Source of the DNA: Paradesertivirga mongoliensis
Lineage (GTDB): Bacteria; Bacteroidota; Bacteroidia; Sphingobacteriales; Sphingobacteriaceae
DNA: 64,000 bases
NCBI RefSeq assembly: GCF_024436395.1
Contig: NZ_JAFMZO010000001.1
Location: 124,001-188,000, forward strand
Direction: 5' to 3'
Shown: positions 18,601-28,100 of the stretch, piece by piece
How the letters are laid out: each line of letters opens with the position of its first letter
Position numbering within the stretch: the first letter of the stretch is position 1
The notes under the pieces: generated by a model
What the model saw: only the letters and a program-made list of their open reading frames with translations
Told to the model about the DNA's origin: nothing
Databases searched by the model: none
Position numbers and translations under genes: made by a program

Positions 18601-19399
18601 ACTGAGCCAGCGCCGAAGGGCTTTCGAGCTTCGCTGCATCTGCCAAAGCCAGCTTTGCCCCTAAAGGAAATAATCCCGTGATTTGCTTTTGAGGCGCGAT
18701 CTGGCCTTTTTCTTTATTGTCTGCTACATGCTGAATTTCATACCTTTCAGCTTCGGACAAAACTCTGCCGGAGCCATAACTAAGCGTAAACGCATTTTTA
18801 TTAAGTCTGAAAGAATTATCTTTGCAATACTCGGGTTTGAGATAAAAAACCGATTCTGGATCGGCGCCAATATCGCCATCTCTTGAAAACTTTTTACCGG
18901 TAGCACCGCCATACGCCCAAAAAAGCTCAATACTTTTTGGCGTGCCCGAGAAGCCTGCTTTCACCAGAATACCTTCACCATCAGTTTGAGCCAGAACTAA
19001 TAAATGAAGCGTTCCGCTACCCAGCATCGGATCCTGAATTTTATAGATCATGGTTCCTGGCCGGTAACGAGTTTCAATCTGCTTAGCGTCGATGATCCAC
19101 TTGCTGGTACTGCCAGAAATTAATCCGAACTTAAGATTCCCGCCCATCCCCGGAAGGTAAAGGGCAAATTCAGGAAGGTCTCCTGCTTCCACTCTGAATC
19201 CGGTATTTGTTCCGTAAAGCGCCCGGTTGAAGCGTTTAGCACCATTTACCAGTACAAAGTCTTTTCCGTCGGGGCGGTAATGAATCTGTCTTTGTTTGCC
19301 ATGCCATAGCGCATCAGAGGGCTTATTCGAAGGCTGACTAAACGCCTCGGCCGACAAAGCAGACAAGCATATCAAACAAAGGGTTTTATAAAAATTCAT
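15698..19399 (-). CDS. DUF4450-type (alpha/alpha)6 glycoside hydrolase-like protein
   Basis: This 1233-residue exported protein has a signal peptide ending near AFSQ (residue 22). The N-terminal block (WHGKQRQIHYRPDGKDFVLVNG, ALYGTNTGFRVEAGDLPEF, LPGMGGNLKFGL) matches, from memory, the DUF4450 family found beside Bacteroidota polysaccharide genes. An alpha-rich catalytic-looking domain (about 360-720) contains DMDGDGLYDAYCAIWASDALQ, TSSYNYRAN and NWQPYTWSVNNVATAEV, typical of six-hairpin glycosidases. A beta-rich tail of about 450 residues follows. It lies 10 nt after the GH28 gene and 20 nt before the other six-hairpin gene. The exact activity is not recognisable; pectin side-chain hydrolysis is inferred from neighbours. 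Confidence 0.75.
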   Translation of the reverse strand: MNFYKTLCLICLSALSAEAFSQPSNKPSDALWHGKQRQIHYRPDGKDFVLVNGAKRFNRALYGTNTGFRVEAGDLPEFALYLPGMGGNLKFGLISGSTSKWIIDAKQIETRYRPGTMIYKIQDPMLGSGTLHLLVLAQTDGEGILVKAGFSGTPKSIELFWAYGGATGKKFSRDGDIGADPESVFYLKPEYCKDNSFRLNKNAFTLSYGSGRVLSEAERYEIQHVADNKEKGQIAPQKQITGLFPLGAKLALADAAKLESPSALAQSTAGAQPVLTGRIGSSAAKEFYFLIQSPNNKPELKYSMLPQHFNKAEVARVKLANRVNINTPDPYLNTLGSALAVAADAVWEDPTFLHGAIAWRMRLNAWRGASLADPLGWHDRAKMHFSAYEKSQVLEPASGPVTPDTALNFARHAEKMGTAMFSRGYISRHPNRNDVAHHYDMNLVFFDQMLSHFNWTGDIDFAKQMWPAIKRHLDWEKRNFDMDGDGLYDAYCAIWASDALQYSGGGVTHTSSYNYRANKLAAKLAVIMGEDPRPYQSEADKILKAINTHLWLPKKGWFAEYKDLLGLKLVHPYAGLWTIYHAIDSDVPDAFQAYQALRYVDTEIPRIPVKANGLPDKDYYILPTTNWQPYTWSVNNVATAEVLHTALAYWQGGRSKEAFKLFESMIIESMYLSSSPGGFEQLSFYDAIRGELYRDFADPIAMASRSLVEGLYGILPNALSDTLTIRPGFPDEWNYASLNVPDIAFDFKRSGQSDTYYISPKFPTSMKLRLKLKAKAEEIRSITVNGVKADWRALESSIETPELEIVAPEASKYTVVVDWSGDKITEPAVQTFASNTPLNLGFGDAKALEIFDPQNVLQNASLKNDGITGVVQAESGHRTVFTKLKQGDFTWWAPVNIIIEEPVKIVSEQEQTGNGLSVTLKNQGPAVSGTLKVNKGSASFTKAVNLAADGSVGVEIPAAALSSGTNELRFEYSNGRFVEEKIINWTVTPPASAKWQKVDLSGVHNDVVTNIFKNRYLSPRPSSPTLQLPLQGIGNWCYPLTTANIDDSGLRSAASTRNEIKLPNGVPFQTPSAAGSKNIVFTSQWDNYPDSVIIPLSGKSAHAYLLMAGSTNPMQSRLDNAEVLVYYTDGTTERLPLRNPETWWPIEQDYFIDDFAFATGYPRPYRVNLKTAEISRNFNKFYTIKGFSNYGIDGGAATVLDLPLNPDKELKELKIKALANDVVVGLMSLTLKR

Positions 19400-19409
19400 C
19401 CAAATCTGA

Positions 19410-20855
19410 TTAACGTTTCAATGAGTCTGGAACGGTTACAATTTCCCCGTTTATACGAACATTCTGAAAATCTAAACCTTCAATGTAATCCACTTTCATT
19501 GGTACTTCCACTCCTTTGATGTTAATGTTTATCATCTTTACGTTTTGCACAGGTGATGATTTATAGGCGGCAGACATCAACCCGTATTTTCCGCCTTTTT
19601 CAACAGTCATGTTTTCTACCCAAATATTACGGATGGTTGGTATGAAGTTGCCTGGCTTCTCGTAGAACATATTAAATTTAACCGCAGCTTCTTTGTAAGT
19701 GCCAACCTTTGTATCTTTCATAAACACGTTCTCGATAATGCCACCGCGCGATGAGCTGGTTTTAATTCTCAAGACCCTGTCTAGCTCAGGGCTATCCATG
19801 GTATTGTTTAAGGCATAAATGTTTCTGGCGCCACCGGCAATCTCACTTCCTATCACCACACCGCCGTGACCTTCTTTCATCTCACAGCCCTCAATGATAT
19901 GGTTTTCAGCTGGCCTGCCTATTCTTCTGCCATCCTGATCTCTGCCCGACTTTATTGCAATACAATCATCACCGGTATCAAAATAGCAATCTTTAATTAA
20001 TACATTCTTGCATGATTCGGGATCACATCCATCATTATTGGGACCGCTTGAAATCACTTTTACCCGTTCTACGATAACGTTCTCGCATAATACCGGATTA
20101 AGACACCACATAGGTGAATTAATCAGCTTAAAATCAGACATCAGCACGTTTTTACAGTTATACTGCTGTATGAAATTAGGACGCAGGTAAAATCCATCGC
20201 CAAATACTCTTTTCTTAGGATCGGTTTCTGCATACATCAGTTTATGCAGCGAGTCTCTGGCTATACGCTGGTTACCCATACCGGCTTTCCAGCCATATCT
20301 TGGAGCGCCGTTCCAATTCCACCAATTTTCGTTGTCAGCATTACCGTCAAGAACTCCGTTTCCGGTGATAGCAATATTTTCTTCGCCATAGGCATAGATG
20401 AAGGCAGAATAATTCATTACCTCCATACCTTCCCAGCGAGTGAAAACGATGGGATAATCTTTATAATCGCGACTGAAAAGAATTTTAGCGCTATCAACCA
20501 TATGAAGGTTAACGTTGCTTTCGAGATAGATCGCACCAGTCAAATAAGTTCCGGTTGGCACCACTACCCTTCCGCCACCTGCCTTACTGCAGGCTTCGAT
20601 AGCTTTTTTAAAAGCCTCGGTGTTTTTTGTTTTACCATCTCCAACAGCCCCATAACTAGTAATCAGAAAATCTCTGTCGGCAAACTTAGGCGCTTTGATC
20701 TGCTGTCTTAATTTCTCAATTTCTGCTAATGGCTGAGCTGAGCTTTGCCAAACCACCGCCTTTTTTTGTGTGGCACAAGAACTAATAAAGAGGACTGTAA
20801 GGAGTACCAGGCTCAATCTTTTGAAAATCTCGCTGGCAAAAATGGATTGGTTCAT
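19410..20855 (-). CDS. GH28 polygalacturonase-type lipoprotein
   Basis: This 481-residue protein has a lipoprotein signal (lipobox FISSC, Cys27) and a right-handed beta-helix. The classic GH28 catalytic set is complete: NND at 273-275 with Asp278, the DD pair at 296-297 (TGDDCIAIKSG), GHG at 329-331 and RIK at 363-365. It should hydrolyse alpha-galacturonic acid linkages of homogalacturonan or of RG-I fragments; which of these cannot be read from the sequence. It is the most canonical of the three GH28 proteins in the window. It is co-transcribed with its neighbours, 16 nt after the propeller hydrolase and 10 nt before the DUF4450-type gene. Confidence 0.92.
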   Translation of the reverse strand: MNQSIFASEIFKRLSLVLLTVLFISSCATQKKAVVWQSSAQPLAEIEKLRQQIKAPKFADRDFLITSYGAVGDGKTKNTEAFKKAIEACSKAGGGRVVVPTGTYLTGAIYLESNVNLHMVDSAKILFSRDYKDYPIVFTRWEGMEVMNYSAFIYAYGEENIAITGNGVLDGNADNENWWNWNGAPRYGWKAGMGNQRIARDSLHKLMYAETDPKKRVFGDGFYLRPNFIQQYNCKNVLMSDFKLINSPMWCLNPVLCENVIVERVKVISSGPNNDGCDPESCKNVLIKDCYFDTGDDCIAIKSGRDQDGRRIGRPAENHIIEGCEMKEGHGGVVIGSEIAGGARNIYALNNTMDSPELDRVLRIKTSSSRGGIIENVFMKDTKVGTYKEAAVKFNMFYEKPGNFIPTIRNIWVENMTVEKGGKYGLMSAAYKSSPVQNVKMININIKGVEVPMKVDYIEGLDFQNVRINGEIVTVPDSLKR

Positions 20856-20871
20856 TATCGTTTGTTATGTG

Positions 20872-21948
20872 TTAAGATTGTATTTTAAAAACAAAAGGTG
20901 AGGCGGTCATATATTTTCCACCCTGCGAAGTTGTGAACAAGTAAGCAGGCTTTCCCTTCATAAAAAGCAATTGTGGCCTTTCCAATCGCCCATATTTTTT
21001 TAGGTGACCGGGGGCAGGCGGCTCTTGTACATACTCTTTCACGGGCTTGAACGAAATTTCGGGTTCTGTCCAATCCAGGCCATTTTTAGATTCCATAATG
21101 AGGCCAACATCGTGGCTATAAACCCCCATATCTCTTGCCAGCAACTTAAATTTACGCTTTTCGTGCCAAACATAAGCATCTTCAAACTGCCTGTTGCCGC
21201 CTTTTTTAGAAAAGTCTATCACTGGTTTGTCAGAGAAGCGAACATACGGGCCTTCTAAATTGTTGGCAACGGCCAGGCCGTATTTGCGATTCCCGCGAAT
21301 GAGCGGATCCTTGGAGTTATAGTAGTCGTTGTTATTCCATGATTTATAGTACAGCCAATATTGTCCGTTCGGATGTTTCACAAAAGCGGGATTGGTCGTG
21401 CAATGGTCATCCCAGGCACCTTCAGGTCCGGCTTCGAGCAAGGGTTTATCTGGTCTTTTCCAGGGACCGTTTAAGGAGTCGGCTGTAGCCAAACCGATGC
21501 GTTTCGTATTAGTTTTCCCATTAGAGTTACCCATAAAGAACAAGCAATATTTGCCATCTACATATTGAATATGGGGGTTATGACAGGTAGTTGCATCCCA
21601 GAAACCAGGGCCTCTCGGTGCTAATACGGTTTCCAGATATTGGTAGGGCCCTTCTGGCTGGTCGGCTACTGCATGCGCAATTTCACAGCTGTTGATCCAG
21701 CCCCCCATTCCTTTTTTTGCAGGCCAGCGCGAATAAAACAAATGAATTTTGCCGTCGGGAGCCTGGATAGGACTGTTGCACCAAACGTAATACCCCTCAG
21801 ATTCTAATACCCGGCCAAGCGGTTTAAGCTTTTTTGCAAAAGACGACAGATTATCTTTTAAATACCGCACAGCAGCAAAAAGAGAATCTCCTGCAAGCGC
21901 ACAGACCGAAAATAAAGCCATTGTTGAAATAAAGCGGCGGCGTTCCAT
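20872..21948 (-). CDS. Five-bladed beta-propeller glycosidase (GH43/GH117-like)
   Basis: This 358-residue protein starts MERRRFISTMALF. The RRRF followed by a hydrophobic stretch resembles a twin-arginine signal, unlike the ordinary signals of its neighbours. The body shows propeller blades with recurring aromatic motifs (GKIHLFYSRW, GKYCLFFMG, GQYWLYYKSW, RKFKLLARD). Candidate catalytic acids lie in the SPIQAPDG, WDDHCTTNPAF and FEDAYVWHE segments. Such proteins are often annotated as GH43-, GH32- or GH117-like hydrolases, and several lack tested activity. It sits between the PL1 and GH28 genes. An arabinosidase or galactosidase on pectin side chains is possible but unproven. Confidence 0.7.
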   Translation of the reverse strand: MERRRFISTMALFSVCALAGDSLFAAVRYLKDNLSSFAKKLKPLGRVLESEGYYVWCNSPIQAPDGKIHLFYSRWPAKKGMGGWINSCEIAHAVADQPEGPYQYLETVLAPRGPGFWDATTCHNPHIQYVDGKYCLFFMGNSNGKTNTKRIGLATADSLNGPWKRPDKPLLEAGPEGAWDDHCTTNPAFVKHPNGQYWLYYKSWNNNDYYNSKDPLIRGNRKYGLAVANNLEGPYVRFSDKPVIDFSKKGGNRQFEDAYVWHEKRKFKLLARDMGVYSHDVGLIMESKNGLDWTEPEISFKPVKEYVQEPPAPGHLKKYGRLERPQLLFMKGKPAYLFTTSQGGKYMTASPFVFKIQS

Positions 21949-22048
21949 TACATCAGATATGAACTGAAAGGTATAAGATATAAGGCTAATTCCATACTAT
22001 CACAGGTAACGTTCTTGTTTAAAATAGAGACCCCGATCTGGAGTTTTA

Positions 22049-23302
22049 TTAAACCTTAATTAGTGAATTAAGGTACTCTTCAATGTTGGTATAGCCATCC
22101 TTATTTGCATCGGCCTTGTCGTCGGCCTTTTTTGGGTTTAATTTATTCTTCTTCTCCCAATTGTCTGGCATCCCGTCTCTGTCAGTGTCTAAAGCCGATT
22201 TTCCGGAATTGATGGCTCCGGGACCCTTTTCCGGATTTTCGTCTTCGCTACTGATGATCTTACCTTCTTTCCCTAAAGACTTCAGAGCATTAATGAGCCG
22301 GGTGTCCACCTGGTCGCGGTGTAAAGATGCACCTGCATTTGCGGTAACGAAATGATAAGCTTGTTCTGGCTTTAGTATAGTAACTTGGGGATAATCATGC
22401 GGTGTTGCCACCCAATCTACAACAGTATATTTTTCTTTAGGGATATCGGCACCATCCAGTTTTCCATTTTTGTTATTATCATGAAAATTTGAAGCAGCAA
22501 AAAGATGGAAATTAGTATTACCTCTTGAAAAAGGCGCGGAAGAGGTCTGAGGTCCGTCGATGAAGTAGTTATTCTGAATGTTTGCATACGACTGTGATGC
22601 TGACCCTCCAAGGATATACGCTGCTACCCGCCAGTTGTAAACTACGTTGTTCACGTACTGGTTCTTCCCTTTTACTTTTGGGTTCCGGGTATGGTTGTTA
22701 ATGTACAAGTTCCGAAGCAGACTGATTCCGCCCGTGGTTTGAATTAAGCCTCCCGCAGAATGCGAATGAAGACCTTCAGAAATAATGGAATTTTGAATGG
22801 TCACATCGGATACGTCCCCGCTCACTGAAAAGGTCTCGTCTCTGCCCCATGAAACCGAAATATGATCAAATATCATATTTGAGCCCTCAGAAATTGTAAC
22901 TGCATCTACTCCCTTATCGCCATTTATTCCCGTGCGAATACGCAGATATCTTGCAATAGTATTATTTGCTTTCGAAAACGAGAGACCATTCCCGTAAATA
23001 GTGATACCACCCCCCGGAGCTGTTTGACCGGCAATAGTGAGGTTCGGAGCTACCTGAACTCTTGAATTTATCTTAACTACTCCACCCACATCAAACACTA
23101 CGATACGGTTTGGCTGACTAACAGCATCCCTGAAAGATCCGGGGCCGGAATCGTTAAGATTAGTAACGTGGTAAACTTCGCCACCTCTTCCCCCGGTTGC
23201 AAAACGGCCAAATCCTTCGGCACCCGGGAACGCAAGCTGTTGTGCGTTAACTTGTGAGCCACCCATTAAAAGAGCAGCAAAAATTATTGATTTAAATCTC
23301 AT
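22049..23302 (-). CDS. PL1 pectate lyase with a calcium-loop C-terminal tail
   Basis: This 417-residue exported protein has a signal peptide ending at about residue 20 (VNAQ). The PL1 opening (FPGAEGFGRFATGGRGG, NLNDSGPGSFRDA, AGQTAPGGGI) leads into a beta-helix with IFDHISVSWGRDE (Asp146, His147) and NHTRNPKVKG, where Arg206 is the likely catalytic base. The last ~45 residues carry DTDRDGMPDNWE and DANKDGYTNIEEYL, calcium-binding loops like thrombospondin type 3 or dockerin-like tails. The enzyme should cut de-esterified homogalacturonan by beta-elimination. It follows the SusD gene after 124 nt, room for an internal promoter, and precedes the propeller hydrolase by 100 nt. Confidence 0.9.
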   Translation of the reverse strand: MRFKSIIFAALLMGGSQVNAQQLAFPGAEGFGRFATGGRGGEVYHVTNLNDSGPGSFRDAVSQPNRIVVFDVGGVVKINSRVQVAPNLTIAGQTAPGGGITIYGNGLSFSKANNTIARYLRIRTGINGDKGVDAVTISEGSNMIFDHISVSWGRDETFSVSGDVSDVTIQNSIISEGLHSHSAGGLIQTTGGISLLRNLYINNHTRNPKVKGKNQYVNNVVYNWRVAAYILGGSASQSYANIQNNYFIDGPQTSSAPFSRGNTNFHLFAASNFHDNNKNGKLDGADIPKEKYTVVDWVATPHDYPQVTILKPEQAYHFVTANAGASLHRDQVDTRLINALKSLGKEGKIISSEDENPEKGPGAINSGKSALDTDRDGMPDNWEKKNKLNPKKADDKADANKDGYTNIEEYLNSLIKV

Positions 23303-23426
23303 TATAAATATTATTTAAGTGTTCATATGCAGCTATAAACCTCGATATCGGCTATAACAGATATTATAATTCATGCCTTCTCCAGCGTAATCATCAATTA
23401 ACAAATCAGTGCATCAGTGGCGACCG

Positions 23427-25130
23427 TCAGAATTTAAACGGCAGAAACAAATCCTCTTTCGTTTTTATCTCTCTAATCTCATTTCTCAAAGGATCTTTTG
23501 CCTCTAATTTTGAATTAATGAAAGCAAATCCAGAACCGGAAGCCTCTTTTTCCCTTCTTAATGCAATTCTCACCAAATCCTGCCAGCGGTTACCTTCATA
23601 AGCCAGTTCTAAAGCAGCCTCATCTATAATCACATCTTCCATTTGCATCATTCTGGAGTTATCTTTCAGCTCATCATCCTCCAGAATAGCGGTAGCTACT
23701 CTCGAGCGAAGGCCCAGGTTACGGTGGTATTTTCCACGAATTCTTGGAGCATCAAGTTTCCTCGCATCGAAATCATATGGAAATTCCAGATTAGTAATAC
23801 GCTCAAGTACACTATTAGACAAAGCAGGATCATCATATGTCCCTTTTATACCATCGTTAACCAGGGCATACGCAATTTTTGTTTGTCCGTCGCGATTTGC
23901 CGCCTCTGCAAAACGCAAATGGAGTAAGCTCGTACGATATAAAAACCACTTCCCGTTCTTTTCTAAAATATTAGTTGGGAGGCCGGTAGTAGCATTGAGG
24001 TAGTTATACAAAAACTTCATTATTACCGGCTGGCCGTTAATAATTTTGTAGCTATTATTCGCACCGCGTAAATCAAAGGGTGTACCGTCGTTTTGAACCT
24101 GATTGTTCCAATTATCAATTGCGCTCTGAGAAGGCTTTACCAGGTACCGGCCTCCAGAGTTTGAAAACAGGTCGACAAATGGGTTTTGAGGCTGGAAATT
24201 CTTGTCGAAATACATGGTCCACAACCATTCCCACTGATACTGATTATCGTTCGGAGAGCGTGAGAAAAAAGTTTGCCAGGCGCTCGGCTTTGCCGCATCA
24301 TTATCTTCGCCACTAGAACCAGAATAGAAATTCCAATAAGCTCCTGAAGGTGCCGATTCGCCCAAAGGTGTAGTAGTTTCAAGCACATTCTTATACGAAA
24401 TAGCTGCCTTGTTATATTGATTAGTCCACAGATACATGTCGCCTAGCAACAACCTTTTATTGATGAACATCATCTTACTTGGATAACCATCAATCTGGCT
24501 AATTAAAGAGCTGCCTTCTGCATAAGGATCGAGGTAAGGAAGAGCCTCCATGTAAGCAATCAGTTCCGGCACCAGTTCATCAAGCGTCTTTTTCGGAAAC
24601 TTTGATGCGTCCTGCACATCATAAATATTCACAACCGGCTCTGTTACATAAGGAATTTCACCGTAGTGAATAGCTAATTGAAAGTAAAGCCAGGTACGCA
24701 AAGCTCCAATATCCGAATAGCGCTGCTCGAAATTACTTTCGTTAATCTTCTTAGCCTCGTACATAGTTTGAAGATTTTTCAACACGTCGTTGCAGTTCGC
24801 AATTACCGCGTAAAAAGGTTTAGGGTCTATATAGGGGTTATCGGATGATATGTTGTTGGTGCTGATTTCTTTAAGATGAGCATCTGCATTAGAGGTAACC
24901 TCCATCAGGTCGGCACGCAGCTCATTTAATATTTCGTATTGCTTTGCGAGGTTTAGGAACTGGCCATAGATCCCTAGTACGGCGGCATCAGCATCATAAA
25001 TATTCTGATATACTTTTTTATAATCGATGGCATTTTCCGGACTGATATCAAAAGTCTTTTTGCAGGAATTTAAGCTGGTAAAGCTGAAAGCCGCAAGTAA
25101 CAAAACACTAACTTTAGTTGATAGCTTCAT
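23427..25130 (-). CDS. SusD/RagB-family glycan-binding lipoprotein (pair 2)
   Basis: This 567-residue surface lipoprotein caps the SusC channel encoded just upstream and binds the glycan. I start it at the ATG at 25130 (MKLSTKVSVLLL, lipobox SLNSC, Cys23). A longer frame from 25193 would overlap the SusC stop and bury the signal peptide behind 21 polar residues. SusD hallmarks are the CKKTFDISPENAIDYKKVYQ start, helical repeats (YLWTNQYNKAAISYKNVL) and the C-terminal block (ALELAYEGNRWQDLVRIALRR, DLFLPF). It resembles the SusD at 59987 closely (FDISPEDALEYDKNYQN, ALELAFEGNRWPDLLRTALRR), so the two pairs are probably duplicates with related ligands. Confidence 0.93.
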   Translation of the reverse strand: MKLSTKVSVLLLAAFSFTSLNSCKKTFDISPENAIDYKKVYQNIYDADAAVLGIYGQFLNLAKQYEILNELRADLMEVTSNADAHLKEISTNNISSDNPYIDPKPFYAVIANCNDVLKNLQTMYEAKKINESNFEQRYSDIGALRTWLYFQLAIHYGEIPYVTEPVVNIYDVQDASKFPKKTLDELVPELIAYMEALPYLDPYAEGSSLISQIDGYPSKMMFINKRLLLGDMYLWTNQYNKAAISYKNVLETTTPLGESAPSGAYWNFYSGSSGEDNDAAKPSAWQTFFSRSPNDNQYQWEWLWTMYFDKNFQPQNPFVDLFSNSGGRYLVKPSQSAIDNWNNQVQNDGTPFDLRGANNSYKIINGQPVIMKFLYNYLNATTGLPTNILEKNGKWFLYRTSLLHLRFAEAANRDGQTKIAYALVNDGIKGTYDDPALSNSVLERITNLEFPYDFDARKLDAPRIRGKYHRNLGLRSRVATAILEDDELKDNSRMMQMEDVIIDEAALELAYEGNRWQDLVRIALRREKEASGSGFAFINSKLEAKDPLRNEIREIKTKEDLFLPFKF

Positions 25131-25179
25131 TGATATGAATTTATAACCGGTATGCCCGGTTGTATTATTTGAATTATTT

Positions 25180-28100
25180 TTATAAACCAACACGAATTCC
25201 TAATTGAACAGATCTGAACTGCGGCTCCAGGGCCACGTCAACACCCTGGCCCAGCGGACTGCCGGAAGCGCTGAATTCTGGATCATAACCTAAATAGCGG
25301 CTGACAGTGAACAGATTGTTTCCTGTTGCATAAGCGGTAGCGTTCTTTAAGAATCCTGGCTTGATCGGCAATGAATAAGCTACTGACAAGTTTCTCAGAC
25401 GCAAATAAGAACCATCCTCAATCCAGCGATCGGAAAAACGCGAATTACCCATTGGATCGTTGAAAGAGGCCTTAGGTACATCTGTAACCTGACCTTCGTA
25501 AGTCCAGCGGTTTAGCACATTTACCGTTTGGTTCATCGACGAAGAGACTGATTCAAGAATAGCTCTGGTTCCATTGTATACGTCGTTGCCAAGGCTAAAG
25601 GTAAACAAGGCGTTCACGCTGAACCTTTTGTATCCCAAGCGGCTTGTTAAACTTCCAAACACATCCGGGTTTGGATTACCAATTACCTGGCGATCGTTTT
25701 CGTCGATGACATGGCGGTTTTCGGCAATATCTTCTGCGCTATCGAAGGTATTTACGAAACGTACATCTCCGGCGCCTACTGCGGTTAAGCCACCACCAGA
25801 AGATTTGATGAAGGTTTTAGAAGCCTGTGCTTCGGCAGTTGTTGCATAAACTCCGTTGGTTCTATGCCCATAAAATTGATTGGCAGCCTGCCCCACAGAT
25901 GAAATAAATGTTGCTCCGCCAAACTCGGTGATCTGTCCATTTTGCGGCAAGGCGGTAAGTTCATTACTGTACGAACCGAGGTTCAGTCCAAGGTCTAATT
26001 TCAAATTTCTGTTTAAAACCCTGCTGTTTATTCCTAATTCATACCCATTGGTTTTCATGCTTCCGTTATTAGCAAGCATGTAATCAAATCCCACAGCCGT
26101 GCTAAGAGGTAAAGCTGTAAGCATATCAGAGGTATTGCGACTGTAGGTATCGAAGCTCAGGTTTATACGTTCGTTAAAAAGGGCCAGGTCTACGCCTAAA
26201 TTAGCAGTTTTTACCGTCTCCCACTTAAGTGATGGGTTGGCGATGTTGCCTCTTTTTATTCCCTGGTTACCCAACAGATTTTGCGACACATAATATTGGC
26301 GCGCCGAATAATTTCCAATATCATCGTTACCTGAGAGACTGTAGCTCGCGCGAAGCTTGAGCAGATCGATGTTGCTGGCAGAAGCCATGAAGTTTTCTGA
26401 AGAAATCAGCCATCCCGCTGCAACAGATGGAAGAAAAGCAAATTTGTTTCCGTTGATGGTTAACGCTTCATCAATATCCGACCCAAACCGCGAGGAACCG
26501 TCAGCTGCCAGGTTTACGGATAACAAGTATTTACTATTGAATGCATAATCTACATTCAAATATGTATTTAGCCAGCGGGATTTACCAATATCGCCACCGA
26601 TGCTGCGAAGTGCATTTACACCTGTTCCCACAGTAACAAAGTCGTCTGTAGGTGAATTAAATCCTAATGCGGCATCTTCTTCGCTGTCGGTGTTATTGAA
26701 ACGAAGACCAAGATTTGCAGACAGCGCATGCTCGCCTGAAAAAGTCTTGTTATAAGACAAATAGGTGTCGTTATACAAAGAAAATAAACGCTGCACCCGG
26801 CTGCCCAAACGGCTATATGCCACTGCATTACCTAAGGTATCTGGAGTGATACCCAAACGCGGCATAAAGGAGTTTTCTCTCACCTTATCGTAAGTGATAC
26901 CAATGAGAGAACTGACACTAACGATTTTTGAAATGGCATAGTTAAACTTTGTGGAACCAAAAAATCTATAGCTTTTATTGGATTGCTGTGCATTCTCGAT
27001 TACCGCGAAAGGATTGCTGCGGCCGAAAATGTCAGTATCTGCAAGGTTTGGAGATTCTGTACCATCGTCAGCAATTTGTTTTCCGGGAAGAAACGGCGAT
27101 TTAGTTAATCCCAATAAAATGGGATTTGTAGAAAAGCTGCGACCCTGGTCTTTAAGTTGCTGTTCGATATTAGTGAACGATAGATTGGTTGTCGCGGTTA
27201 ACTTCGAACTCAGGTTTAAATCTGCATTGAAGTTAGTATTATATCGATTTAACACGGTATTATCAATCGTTCCGTTATTGTTCAGATATCCCATTGATAG
27301 GGCGTATCGGGCAATGTTATCACCACCAGTGATTTTCAGAAAGTAGTTCTGACTGTAGCTATCGCCAAGCACATTATTTTGCCAGTTGGTATTGTAATGA
27401 TATCTGTGGTACTCAGGATTGCTGGTATCATTCATGTACGGCTGGGACTGGATCTGCGAATTTGTCATCCCGGCGCTTTGCAACACATCCGAAAGATAGA
27501 GCCTGTAATCGTTCACACCCAAAACCGGCAAATTCCCCGGAGAGGAATTTATCCCGCCATAAGCGGCAAAGTCTATATGCGTAGCGAGTTGTTTCGCACG
27601 GGCCGTGCTGATCAGGATAATTCCGTTTGCTCCCTTGGTACCATATAACGAACCGCCATCTTTAATTACGGTGATGTTATCGATGTCTTTTAGATCGATA
27701 TTGCTGAGAGGATTAACAACGTGGCCACCAATTAAAGAGGTTCCGTAATCGTTGGTATCATAGATCATTCCGTCTACCACAATTAATGGCTGGTTGCGCG
27801 TGCTGAGGGACGAAAAACCACGAAGGAATAAATCGGCACCGATACCATTGGTTCCAGAACGGCGAATTACATTTAACCCGCTTACCTGGCCTTGCAAATA
27901 GTTATCTGGCGTTTCCGCAGAACGCTCCCAGTTTCCTGTAGTATTGATGGAAGAAACCGCATAGGGAGTTTGTGTTTTAGGCTTAGAGCCGAATGGCAAT
28001 ACCGCTAAATCGTGCACCGAATTCAAGTCATCGCCGTTCAGGCTAACCGTTAAAGTTGTTCTGCCTCTTAGTGCAATGTCGGTGGTTTGATAACCCGGCG

